Shown here in pieces: positions 1 to 8,059 of a stretch of 64,000 nucleotides of DNA; position 1 is the stretch's first letter, and the number at the start of each line of letters is the position of its first letter. Made by a program: the position numbers and the translations under genes. This stretch comes from Bacteroidales bacterium. GTDB taxonomy: Bacteria; Bacteroidota; Bacteroidia; Bacteroidales; M50B96. The notes under the pieces were generated by a model. The model had not been told where the DNA came from, made no database searches, and was given only the letters and a program-made list of their open reading frames with translations. Location of the stretch: NCBI GenBank assembly GCA_018401015.1, contig JAGYLP010000010.1, positions 1 through 64,000 of the forward strand. Reading direction: 5' to 3'.

Positions 1-1
1 A

Positions 2-52
2 GAACAAGGCGATTACACGGGAACCATGACTTTCGAAGTAAAGTATAACTAA
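2..52 (+). CDS. C-terminus of a probable DUF4402-type fimbrial subunit (partial)
   Basis: Only the last 16 codons are in the window; the frame enters from the left and stops with TAA at 50-52. The peptide ends GDYTGTMTFEVKYN. A closing Gly-x-Tyr-Thr-Gly-Thr followed by alternating hydrophobic residues and a terminal Tyr-Asn resembles the last beta strands of DUF4402 / spore-coat-U-like domains, which occur as secreted or fimbrial subunits next to chaperone-usher genes. It lies 99 bases before a PapD-like chaperone on the same strand, which supports a pilin-type subunit. The family call rests on a very short peptide plus context. Confidence 0.5.
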   Translation, partial: EQGDYTGTMTFEVKYN

Positions 53-61
53 TCCTTTTCT

Positions 62-104
62 TTCCGGGCAATGGTTTCCAAATCATTGCCCGGAATTTTC
101 TTTT
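62..104 (+). terminator. Rho-independent terminator between the subunit gene and the chaperone gene
   Basis: A perfect 12-base-pair stem (62-73 with 84-95, core CCGGGCAATG) has a 10-base loop and is followed by TTTTCTTTT. It sits 9 bases after the subunit stop and 48 bases before the chaperone start. If leaky, it would give high subunit expression and lower expression of the assembly machinery downstream. Confidence 0.8.
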
Positions 105-151
105 CGCTCAAAATCAGAAACTAAGTTACATCCCACCTAAAAAAATGAATC

Positions 152-994
152 ATGAAAAAATCACTGCATTCCCTGGTCTCCCTTTGTTTGCTCCTGGTAG
201 CCTCTATTGCGCTTCAAGCCCAGGTTACCATTATGCCAACTTCTATCTTTATTCACGATGCTATGGGAGTGGAGTCGCTGAACATTAGCAACTACTCCGA
301 GACTCCGCAAGAGGTGCGTATCAGCTTCGAATTCTCTTACGCTGGATACGATTCGCTCGGCAACCTGGTTATGGTCGATCACGATACCACCACTGCCGAA
401 CGCTACGGATTAGGTGATTACGTGCGTGCTTTCCCACGAAGCTTTGTGCTTCAGCCAAAGTCGCAACAACTAGTACGTGTTCAGGTGAAACCCATGCGCG
501 ACAAAACCGATGGCACTTATTGGACTCGTATGATTATCAGTAGTAATGCACCGGCCAAGGATATCGAAACCGTTCAAATGGCCGAAGGAGTTGGTACCCG
601 CATCAACTACATCTTTAATCAGAACATTCCGGTGTTCTATAAAAAAGGGAAGGTGAGCACCGGCTTGCAAATCGCTTCGGTCGATGCGCAATTGGGAAAC
701 GAGCAACTCGACGTGGTAGCACGCCTCATTCCACAAGGGAATTCGCCCTACAACGGAAGCGTGCAAGCGCGCATTGTCGATGAAAAAGGCGATTTAGTAG
801 CCGAAAAAGAAACCAATACCGTGGTGTATTTCGAAGCGCTACGTCGCGTAGAGATTCCACTTCCCGAAGCCGGATTGCCCAGCGGTAACTATCAGGTAGA
901 ACTGCTCTACCAAACCCAACGCCGGGATATTGGCACCAAAGAACTTGTTCAGACGGAACCCGTTCGCTACAATTTCCCCCTGAACGTAAAATAA
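152..994 (+). CDS. PapD-like periplasmic pilus chaperone
   Basis: A 280-residue protein with a signal peptide (MKKSLHS then a hydrophobic core ending LQAQ, about residues 1-24). The mature part is beta-rich and fits the two-domain immunoglobulin fold of fimbrial chaperones. An N-terminal domain (about 25-150) contains 'FVLQPKSQQLVRVQVKP', the strand in which these chaperones cap subunits, and 'DGTYWTRMII', similar to the family's D-G-x-Y-x-x-R motif. A second beta domain follows (about 160-280). In the family, the chaperone binds secreted subunits in the periplasm by donor-strand complementation and hands them to the usher. The usher gene follows after 49 bases. Sequence similarity to PapD/FimC is remote, so the call combines motifs and context. 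Confidence 0.8.
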   Translation: MKKSLHSLVSLCLLLVASIALQAQVTIMPTSIFIHDAMGVESLNISNYSETPQEVRISFEFSYAGYDSLGNLVMVDHDTTTAERYGLGDYVRAFPRSFVLQPKSQQLVRVQVKPMRDKTDGTYWTRMIISSNAPAKDIETVQMAEGVGTRINYIFNQNIPVFYKKGKVSTGLQIASVDAQLGNEQLDVVARLIPQGNSPYNGSVQARIVDEKGDLVAEKETNTVVYFEALRRVEIPLPEAGLPSGNYQVELLYQTQRRDIGTKELVQTEPVRYNFPLNVK

Positions 995-1043
995 CCAACC
1001 AGCATGTTTAACTAACCCTATAACCGATAAAAAAAACGAAAAC

Positions 1044-3953
1044 GTGAAAGCTCTTTATTCTCTAACTCTCGCCCTACTGCTGATGACGGCTTCCCGGAGT
1101 CTGATGGCTCAGGACGACGAGTTTTTACTGAGCTTTCGTCATCCTGCTGTAGGTGGTTACTACATCAATGCTTTGTACAACGAGCATGGTGTGTATTTGC
1201 CGGTAGGGGAGTTGTTCGGATTACTTTACATCCCTCTCGAAAAAGGAGAAACCGGCTTCAGCCTGCAAGGAACCTATCCTGAAGAGCTGGAGTTTTTGAT
1301 TGATCCAGCCGGTTTCACCGCTAAAGTTGGTGGAGAAGCTTTCACCTTGGATCCCACGGAAGTACGCATTGGCGAAATGGATTTATTCCTCGCACCCGCC
1401 GTGTACGAACGCTTGTTCGGATTACTCTTCCAGGTCGATATGAGTGCCTTGAGCCTCAGCCTTACCGCTTTGCATGCCCTGCCGGTAGAGGAACGCAAGC
1501 AACGCGAAAGCTTGCGGAAAGAACTGGAACGTCGGCAAGGCGACAAGCGCGATTTCCCTTTGTTATTTCCTCGTCAGCATCAGCGTTTAACCGGTGGAAT
1601 GGTCGATTACGCCCTGGGTTATACCCATGCACAAGGTTCCAATCAAATGAACTATACCTTTTTAGGCGGCATCGAATTATTAGGTGGCGATATTCAGGGT
1701 AGCGCTTTTGGTACTTTAGGCGATCAAACCAATAGTTTGGGTTTTTCGAATTCGAACTGGCGTTTTGTTCCTCGCGATAACCGTTACCTAACTGCCATTC
1801 GGGTAGGGCAGGTGAACTCGACCAGCATTGCTTCCAGTAATTTTATGGGTGTATCGCTCACTAACGATCCGGTAATGCCTCGCCGCGTTTACGATACCTA
1901 CGTAGTGGAAGGAACTACCATTCCCGACTCCGATGTGGAATTATTGGTCAACAATCAATTGGTCGATTATACCAAAACCGATGAGGTAGGGTATTATCGT
2001 TTCAATTATCCCTTGAATTATGGTACCGCTCGTATCAGCACCCGAATTTATACTCCCTCCGGCGAAGTGATTGTAGAAGAACAACAGATTCAGGTTCCCT
2101 TTACGTTTTTACCAGCCGGAGTGATGGCTTACAACGCGCAAGCCGGTTATGTGCTCAACGATAGCACCAACCTGAGCCTCGAGAATCCGTTTCGGATGCA
2201 TGGCGACGTTGCCTACGGTATTACTAGAGCATTAACCGCTAAAGTGGGAGCCGATTGGTCGCCAAACGATACCTTACCTTTTTATTATGGTAGTGTTTCC
2301 ACCCGTTTATTCAATCAGTACTTATTCAATGTAGATTTGGCTCCCGGCCATTTTTCGCGTGCTAGTGCCAGCGTAACTTACGCCAGCAACAAAAGCATTC
2401 AGTTGGTAGCATCCGATTATTATTCCGAAGGAATGTTCAATACGGGTGCCTTGAACCGCGATTTGCAAGCTAGTTTATACTTGCCTTTTCATGTATTTGG
2501 CATGTTTTCCGGTGTACGATTGGGAGCCGACCAACAGTATTTCCTCAACGGTTCTACCGGTACTCAATATCGTTTCGATTTGAATACCCGGATTGGACGG
2601 ACCATTCTTCGTTTGAATTTCCGTGAGCGGGTGATGCAGGATTTGGAGTTGCCGCTGGAGTATGAGCAGAGTCAAGCTTCTCTCGTAATGAATTACAATG
2701 TAGGACGCTCGGCTGGTTTGCCTCCATTTTTACGCGGTATGTTTATTCGTTTGCAAGCCGATTATGCGGTACGCGAGAATCAGCTAGCGCGGGTTGCTTT
2801 ACAATTTAACCGACCCATAGGCAGTCGCGGACGTATTCAGTTCCGTACCGGATACGATTTTGCTAATCAAGGCTTTACTGCACAGGTATTGCTCACACTC
2901 GATTTATCCTTTATTCGTTCCAATACGCAATACACGCATCAAGCTGGGCAATCGAATCTGTCGCAGAATTTGACCGGTTCAATTGGGTTTGATAATGGGA
3001 ATCATCGAATTATTCCGACAAATCGGAATCAGGTTGGTCAATCGGCTGTTTCGGTTCGCGGATTTGTCGATAAGAACGAGAATTTCTTGTACGACGAAGG
3101 CGAGGAGATCGTTCCTATTCGTAGCCTGAGTCTCGATCAGGGAGCTATGCAGCAGTTAGGTTCCGATACCATTTTGCGTATTTCTCAGCTTCAACCATAC
3201 TGGCGCTACAATGTAAGCATCAATCCGAATGCGATTCCCAACCCGATGTTGGCTCCTTTGGTAAATGAATTTTCTTTCGAAGCCGACCCGAATCAGTATA
3301 AACCCATCGATGTACCTTTGTATCGTACAGCCGTGATCGATGGAACCGTAGTTTATGACGAAGGCGATGGTAAGGCAGAACCCTTGGGCGGATTGCGACT
3401 TTTGCTCGAATCGAATTTCACCACCTTTAGCGAAACCATGCGTACTTTTTCTACCGGTGAGTTTTACGCGATGAACATCCTTCCCGGTAGCTATACTTTA
3501 CGAGTTGATCCGGTTCAGTTAGATTTTCTGGGAGCTCAATCGGAGCCTTCTTCCATCAGCATCAATGTAAGTGCTAAGGCTGAAGGTGATTTCATCGAAG
3601 GATTGAATTTTTACCTGAGTCCGAAAACCGATACTCCTCCGGCCGAGCCTGTTAGCGAACCCGATATTCATCAGTTTGATCAGCTTTATTCGCTAAAGAT
3701 TCAGCAGCATGTGCACCATTACGTAAAGGCGCAGGAGTATTTCTACGAGCGTGATTTCCAGAAAGCACGCGACGAAATTGATGCTGCGTTGAATTTCTAT
3801 GCTACCAATGTAGCCCTTGCCTTGAAAGGGACCATTATGTTTGCCTTGGGCGATCGGAACGAAGCGCAGAAATTGTGGGAAGGTGCCCAAAAGAACGATC
3901 CGGATATACAAATACCCGATTCACAGGAATTGGAGAAAATTATTTTGAACTAA
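1044..3953 (+). CDS. Outer-membrane usher-like protein with a C-terminal TPR module
   Basis: A 969-residue protein starting at GTG, the only start that keeps the whole signal peptide (residues 1-22, ending LMAQ). Residues about 25-170 form an N-terminal domain with the look of an usher chaperone-binding domain ('LPVGELFGLL', 'ALPVEER'). Residues about 190-650 are a long series of aromatic amphipathic strands, as in the usher barrel. Within it, about 283-365 resemble the usher plug ('VVEGTTIPDSDVELLVNNQLVDY', then strands rich in Gly and Tyr). Residues about 670-860 contain beta domains, one with an acidic loop DKNENFLYDEGEE. The last 94 residues (about 876-969) are helical and TPR-like. This tail is not part of classical ushers and resembles the lipoprotein at 5979. 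Expected role: a pore in the outer membrane that assembles and exports a fibre; the periplasmic tail could contact the motor proteins encoded next. Confidence 0.8.
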   Translation: MKALYSLTLALLLMTASRSLMAQDDEFLLSFRHPAVGGYYINALYNEHGVYLPVGELFGLLYIPLEKGETGFSLQGTYPEELEFLIDPAGFTAKVGGEAFTLDPTEVRIGEMDLFLAPAVYERLFGLLFQVDMSALSLSLTALHALPVEERKQRESLRKELERRQGDKRDFPLLFPRQHQRLTGGMVDYALGYTHAQGSNQMNYTFLGGIELLGGDIQGSAFGTLGDQTNSLGFSNSNWRFVPRDNRYLTAIRVGQVNSTSIASSNFMGVSLTNDPVMPRRVYDTYVVEGTTIPDSDVELLVNNQLVDYTKTDEVGYYRFNYPLNYGTARISTRIYTPSGEVIVEEQQIQVPFTFLPAGVMAYNAQAGYVLNDSTNLSLENPFRMHGDVAYGITRALTAKVGADWSPNDTLPFYYGSVSTRLFNQYLFNVDLAPGHFSRASASVTYASNKSIQLVASDYYSEGMFNTGALNRDLQASLYLPFHVFGMFSGVRLGADQQYFLNGSTGTQYRFDLNTRIGRTILRLNFRERVMQDLELPLEYEQSQASLVMNYNVGRSAGLPPFLRGMFIRLQADYAVRENQLARVALQFNRPIGSRGRIQFRTGYDFANQGFTAQVLLTLDLSFIRSNTQYTHQAGQSNLSQNLTGSIGFDNGNHRIIPTNRNQVGQSAVSVRGFVDKNENFLYDEGEEIVPIRSLSLDQGAMQQLGSDTILRISQLQPYWRYNVSINPNAIPNPMLAPLVNEFSFEADPNQYKPIDVPLYRTAVIDGTVVYDEGDGKAEPLGGLRLLLESNFTTFSETMRTFSTGEFYAMNILPGSYTLRVDPVQLDFLGAQSEPSSISINVSAKAEGDFIEGLNFYLSPKTDTPPAEPVSEPDIHQFDQLYSLKIQQHVHHYVKAQEYFYERDFQKARDEIDAALNFYATNVALALKGTIMFALGDRNEAQKLWEGAQKNDPDIQIPDSQELEKIILN

Positions 3954-3957
3954 AAGC

Positions 3958-5949
3958 ATGAACAAGACTTTGACATCGATCCATCGGCAACTTTCCCCAG
4001 CGTGGGGGAGAGGTATGGGATTGCTGTGTCTGCTGGTGCTTGTTCTCTCACTTGGTTCCTTATCCGGACAAGATTCGGTAGTAGTTAGCAATCCGCCCCT
4101 CGATTTGGATAAATTCTTTTCTACCGTTTTGTCCGAAGAGAGTCCACAGGAAACCAAAGTTAAGAGCGACAATATTTTATCGACTCAGGTAAGAACCAAG
4201 AAGGTTCAGGAGAATCAGAAACTCGACGATTATCGCTTGAATTTGCTTAAGTTCCGCTACGAAGAGAAATTGCGTAGCACCCTCGATTTATATTTTGATC
4301 CATCGAGTTATTTTGCGACCATCGATTTAGATGTTTCGATTGAGCAGAGCAAAGAGATTCCGACACTGGAAATTGAAACCGGTGAGCCTGACAACACCAG
4401 TTTGCCGGGCATTCCTTTTGTACCGGAGAGTATGCTTAAGGACCGCGATTCACAAAAGAGCGAGGTTGAGCTCGAGGCTGTGATTAAGGATGTGAAAACA
4501 AGTATTAATCAAGTGAAGCTTACTTTGTTAATCGACAGTTCTTTTACCGAAGAGCAAGTGAGTTTAATGCGTACCATGGCTTCGTCCACCCTTAATTTGC
4601 GGCCGGAGCGAGGCGATCAGATTATTATGCGATTGTATGCTTTCCCCGGACGCCAGGAGCCGATGATTCGCTCAACGGTGTCGAACGATTCCTTGCGAGT
4701 GTATTCCGATCGTGATGTGGTAGCAGAAGTGAAAAATTCACCTCAGGAAGACGAACCCACCTTGTCGCGGTCCAATTTATGGATTTGGGTTTTGCTACTC
4801 ATTTTAGCATTTTTCCTTTCCTTGTTTATAGCGAATCTACTGCGCAAACGTCGCACCGACAGCGACGAATCGGCCGTGATGGTTAATCCGGGTCATGCCC
4901 TACAGGCTATTGATGCTCAGTTGCCTGATAGGCGTGTAGCCATGAGTTCCGCTTTCGACGATGAATCGCTCGACCAAATGATGAAAGCCTTCATTGAGAC
5001 CCCTGAACAGATTGCCTACTTGTTTGATCAGTGGATATCTTTATCGGAAAGCAAGGGTGCCCGCAAAGCAGCTCAATTGATTCATTTAACTGACTCTCGT
5101 TTTTTACCCATGCTCGAACCCTTTATGAGCAAGGAAATTTGTGGTTTAGTGAATCGAGCCTACGAGGACCAGCGCGACCTCTTCCTGGAGTTGAGTAATA
5201 TTGAAATACAACGCTTACGATCCGAGTTTGCACATATCTTACGAAGCGAGGTTTTAGGTAATTTGAGCGAATTCCGTTTCCTAAATTATGTGTCGAACGA
5301 TATCATTCTCCGAATTTGCCGAGACTTATCGCATGAGCAGACTGCTATTCTGATTAAAAATCTTCCTACGGAAAAGGCTTCGGAATTGATTAAGAGTTTG
5401 AATCCGCTCAATGCCGGACGCGTTTTATACCTGATTGGTAAAAAGGATTTTTACGATTCGGAAGCATTGAAACAAACTGCTCGTAAAGTTTTTATGGATT
5501 ACGTTCAGTTGAACAATGCTGTGGAGTATAAAGATAAGAACGTGACCTCACTTATAAAGATTATCGAAGATTTACCTGTTGATAATCAGAGTAGTATGTT
5601 GCGAATGCTCAGCGAGCAAGATCCCGATTTATACAACATGGTACGGAAGCATATTTTCACTTGGGATCATATTTTCAGCTTCAGCAACCGCATTCTGCGC
5701 GAGGCTTTGGTTTCGGTCGAAAGTCGCAGCATTGCTTTTGCGATTGTGGACATGCGCGAGGAGCATGCCGATCGACTTTTGCAAATACGCTCCGAGCGTG
5801 AGCAGCAGTTAATCATGGAAATGATTGCCAATCAGGAAATGATTCCCGACGAGGATATTGAAGAAGCCAAATTATTGATTATCCGTACGGTTAAATCGTA
5901 TGTCGATCATGAAAACAGAAGAGATGCGCTGGTTAAATCGGCCTCTTAA
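3958..5949 (+). CDS. FliF-like / FliG-like fusion protein (rotor ring plus switch domain)
   Basis: A 663-residue protein starting 4 bases after the usher stop. Residues 1-37 hold an N-terminal hydrophobic segment (signal peptide or anchor). Residues about 95-235 match the third ring-building domain of FliF: 'YEEKLRSTLDLYF', then 'VKLTLLIDSSFTEEQ' and 'LRPERGDQIIM...FP', the ERGD motif typical of FliF just before its second membrane helix. A transmembrane helix follows (273-293), then RKRR. Residues about 330-405 resemble the FliG N-domain and about 430-520 the FliG middle domain, with HEQTA at 459-463 near the family EHPQ motif. Residues about 540-655 match the FliG C-domain ('MVRKHIFTWDHI', charged helix at 577-590, 'RSEREQQLIMEMI'). 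The first two FliF ring domains are absent. Inferred role: an inner-membrane ring with cytoplasmic torque surface, driven by the MotAB-like pair at 6588-8059. Confidence 0.85.
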   Translation: MNKTLTSIHRQLSPAWGRGMGLLCLLVLVLSLGSLSGQDSVVVSNPPLDLDKFFSTVLSEESPQETKVKSDNILSTQVRTKKVQENQKLDDYRLNLLKFRYEEKLRSTLDLYFDPSSYFATIDLDVSIEQSKEIPTLEIETGEPDNTSLPGIPFVPESMLKDRDSQKSEVELEAVIKDVKTSINQVKLTLLIDSSFTEEQVSLMRTMASSTLNLRPERGDQIIMRLYAFPGRQEPMIRSTVSNDSLRVYSDRDVVAEVKNSPQEDEPTLSRSNLWIWVLLLILAFFLSLFIANLLRKRRTDSDESAVMVNPGHALQAIDAQLPDRRVAMSSAFDDESLDQMMKAFIETPEQIAYLFDQWISLSESKGARKAAQLIHLTDSRFLPMLEPFMSKEICGLVNRAYEDQRDLFLELSNIEIQRLRSEFAHILRSEVLGNLSEFRFLNYVSNDIILRICRDLSHEQTAILIKNLPTEKASELIKSLNPLNAGRVLYLIGKKDFYDSEALKQTARKVFMDYVQLNNAVEYKDKNVTSLIKIIEDLPVDNQSSMLRMLSEQDPDLYNMVRKHIFTWDHIFSFSNRILREALVSVESRSIAFAIVDMREEHADRLLQIRSEREQQLIMEMIANQEMIPDEDIEEAKLLIIRTVKSYVDHENRRDALVKSAS

Positions 5950-5978
5950 ATACAAAAAAGAATAAAGGACAAAAGAAT

Positions 5979-6482
5979 ATGAAAGTTACAGCAACATTAA
6001 AACAAGCGTTTTTCATCCTAACGATAGCACTTATATCGGTTAGTTCGTGTACCACTCAACGATCAACCGCTATTGTCGATTACGGTAAAAGCATGCAAGC
6101 ACCACCCAAACAGGAAGAGGTAGCCGACACACCTGCCTTATTGGCCGATAGTTCCACCGATGGACAATTGGCAATCGACGAGGAGAGTATTCAGCGTTCT
6201 TATATCGAGCGGGCCAATCAGGCATTAAAATATTATTTGAAAGCACAGGTTTCATTCCGAAATAAAAAATACCAGCAAGCACTCGATTTTATCAATTACT
6301 CGCTTAATACAGAATTTACAGCCGATGCTAGTGCTTTGAAAGGAAGTATTCTCTATAAAATGAGTTCAACCCGCGAGGCAGTCGAAGCCTGGAAGCTTGC
6401 TTATGAGACTAATCCGGCCAGTATCAATGCCGATTTGCCCGGTTTCCGCGATGCTTATCAGGCATTTTTGAAAAACCAGTAA
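5979..6482 (+). CDS. TPR-containing lipoprotein
   Basis: A 167-residue protein with an AAGGA ribosome-binding site upstream. The signal sequence ends VSSC, so Cys24 is the probable lipidated residue. The C-terminal half (about 78-165) forms TPR-like helices: 'YYLKAQVSFRNKKYQQALDF' and 'ALKGSILYKMSSTREAVEAW'. This half aligns with the C-terminal module of the usher at 1044-3953 (shared pattern Y-x-K-A-Q, then A-L-K-G-[ST]-I-[ML], then EA-x-x-W/L-W), so the two probably derive from one module. It lies between the FliF/FliG-like gene and the stator genes. Possible roles are a pilotin for the usher or a link between the outer membrane and the rotor; neither is shown by the sequence. Confidence 0.75.
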   Translation: MKVTATLKQAFFILTIALISVSSCTTQRSTAIVDYGKSMQAPPKQEEVADTPALLADSSTDGQLAIDEESIQRSYIERANQALKYYLKAQVSFRNKKYQQALDFINYSLNTEFTADASALKGSILYKMSSTREAVEAWKLAYETNPASINADLPGFRDAYQAFLKNQ

Positions 6483-6587
6483 TTCAATTCCCGACCGGGC
6501 AAGTGAATCCGGTCTTGCATTCCTGATGGAACGGAATGGTGGTGGTGTTTTTTGTTCGAGTAAGTTAAACGGATTGATTCTTCTCCC

Positions 6588-7376
6588 ATGCGCATCAATG
6601 TTTTCAGTATCCTCATTATTGTTTTTTCCCTGAGTATTTTTACCCTCGGACTCCTGGAGGTTTCGGGTATTTATCCCTGGGCTCCCGAATTTAAAGAAAC
6701 GCGCTTTCTGAATCTTCCCAGCTTATTCATCCTGTTAGGTGGCCTCATGAATTATGCAGCGGTTACGCGTCCGCCGAAAGATTTTCTCATCATTTTGCGC
6801 GCCATCGGTATCTATTTTTCCCACGGACGAAACGATCGGGCGGAGCATAAGCGCAGCATCGATACCATCATTTCCTGGCAAAACATGCTCAAAAAAGACC
6901 GGCTCGATTCCCTTACTGTGCTAAGCCGCAAATACCGGAACTCGTTCGAAGGTTATGTTTTCTCCCTCATCCTGACCAATTATTCCTACGATGAGGTGAA
7001 AATTTTAGGAGAACTCGAAATCGATTCCCGCTATCGGAACACCGCAGCCGGCAGTCAAATTTTAGCCCAGCTAGGCAATGCCAGCCCGGCTTTTGGCATG
7101 CTCGGAACACTCATTGGTTTAATTTCCATGATGAACTATTTTGAAGATCCCTTGCAATTGGCTTCGGGGTTAACGGTGGCTCTCATGACGACTCTGTACG
7201 GTCTCGTTTTAGCGCAATTTCTGTGGTATCCGCTTAGTAATAAGCTGAAAAATTATGCACAGATAGAGGCTTACCGAAACAAAATTTATCTGGAAGGGAT
7301 TATCCTCATTGCCAAAAATAGACCCCCACTGTACATTAAAGATTACCTCCGGGCGCTCATAAAAAGCGAAGTATGA
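6588..7376 (+). CDS. MotA-like stator subunit (MotA/TolQ/ExbB proton channel family)
   Basis: A 262-residue membrane protein with four predicted transmembrane helices (about 5-25, 42-60, 166-184 and 190-213) and a cytoplasmic loop between helices 2 and 3, the MotA layout. Helices 3 and 4 carry the family signature: 'GNASPAFGMLGTLIGLISM' with Pro167 and Thr173, a short loop with FEDP, then 'TVALMTTLYGLVLAQFLWYP' with Thr201/Thr202 and Pro215. The pattern, including the '..DP..L..G..VAL..TLYG' linker, is closer to MotA/PomA than to ExbB, TolQ or GldL. It would form the pentameric ring around the MotB-like subunit and press on the FliG-like domain encoded at 3958-5949. The stop overlaps the next start by 4 bases (ATGA), implying translational coupling. 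Confidence 0.88.
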   Translation: MRINVFSILIIVFSLSIFTLGLLEVSGIYPWAPEFKETRFLNLPSLFILLGGLMNYAAVTRPPKDFLIILRAIGIYFSHGRNDRAEHKRSIDTIISWQNMLKKDRLDSLTVLSRKYRNSFEGYVFSLILTNYSYDEVKILGELEIDSRYRNTAAGSQILAQLGNASPAFGMLGTLIGLISMMNYFEDPLQLASGLTVALMTTLYGLVLAQFLWYPLSNKLKNYAQIEAYRNKIYLEGIILIAKNRPPLYIKDYLRALIKSEV

Positions 7377-8059
7377 AAAATCAAACGGAGCCGGACTGGA
7401 AAAACGACACAAACCTCGATGATTCAGGTAATTCCGAATCCCTTTGGATGATTAGTTACCTGGATACGTTTACCCTGTTGTTGGTATTTTTTGTCTTGAT
7501 AACCATTATTACCGGCAAGCAAATGAACTTGACCGAAGCCGAAAAACGGGAGTTAACCAGCTCTTTCACAGGGGAGGAGCATGTAAGGTATCCGCTGCAA
7601 GAACTTTTGCTCGACTTGAACCTTTTGCTGGAAAGCGAAAAAGAGGCCGGAAGAGTGATTATTACCTCCGATGAAAATGAGCTGAGGCTTCAGTTCCCGG
7701 GCAGCTCTTTCTTCTTAAGCGGGGAAGCCAATGTTTTGCCAAACGGAAAAGCAATCTTAGAAAAGATTGTGGGTGTAACCCACCGCTTGAAACATTACCC
7801 GTTTAAAATCGATGTGGAGGGTCATGCCGATAATCGTCCAATTAATTCGTCGGTTTTTCCGAGTAATTGGGAACTGTCGGCGGCACGAGCGGCTAACATC
7901 GTTAAATCTTTTATTGAATCGGGTTACGACCCGAAACGCCTCAAAGCTTCCGGCTATGGCGATACTTTTCCTCTCAAACCCAACGAAGATATTTTAGGTA
8001 ACCCAATTCCCGAAAACCTCGATTTGAACCGTCGCGTGGTGATTCGTTTGTATTTCTGA
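7373..8059 (+). CDS. MotB-like stator subunit with OmpA peptidoglycan-binding domain
   Basis: A 228-residue protein. One transmembrane helix (about 24-46) begins LWMISYLDTFTLLLVFFVLI. This matches the MotB helix W-M-x-S-F-x-D-x-x-T-L-L-L-x-F-F-V-L, and Asp31 stands at the proton-carrying aspartate (Asp32 of Escherichia coli MotB). Residues about 100-228 are an OmpA-like domain ('VEGHADNRPI', 'NWELSAARAANIV', 'ASGYGDTFP', 'NRRVVI') that anchors the stator to peptidoglycan. It overlaps the MotA-like gene by 4 bases and closes the same-strand run. The retained aspartate indicates a working ion channel. MotAB-like pairs also occur in gliding motors (GldLM) and Zorya defence systems; the adjacent FliG-like partner favours a rotary stator here. 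Confidence 0.9.
   Translation: MKNQTEPDWKNDTNLDDSGNSESLWMISYLDTFTLLLVFFVLITIITGKQMNLTEAEKRELTSSFTGEEHVRYPLQELLLDLNLLLESEKEAGRVIITSDENELRLQFPGSSFFLSGEANVLPNGKAILEKIVGVTHRLKHYPFKIDVEGHADNRPINSSVFPSNWELSAARAANIVKSFIESGYDPKRLKASGYGDTFPLKPNEDILGNPIPENLDLNRRVVIRLYF

Noticed and set aside
6483-6587. Small inverted repeats before the MotA-like gene (GACCGG/CCGGTC and CATTCC/GGAATG)
   Set aside because: Stems of only six pairs without a proper T-run; not convincing as a terminator.
6588-8059. Zorya anti-phage defence stator (ZorA/ZorB)
   Set aside because: ZorA carries a long cytoplasmic helical tail and is followed by ZorC/D or ZorE nucleases/helicases; this MotA-like protein has no such tail and the neighbour is a FliG-like gene.
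6588-8059. GldL/GldM gliding motor
   Set aside because: GldL has two membrane helices and GldM a long periplasmic shaft of Ig-like domains; here there are four helices and an OmpA-like domain, as in MotA and MotB.
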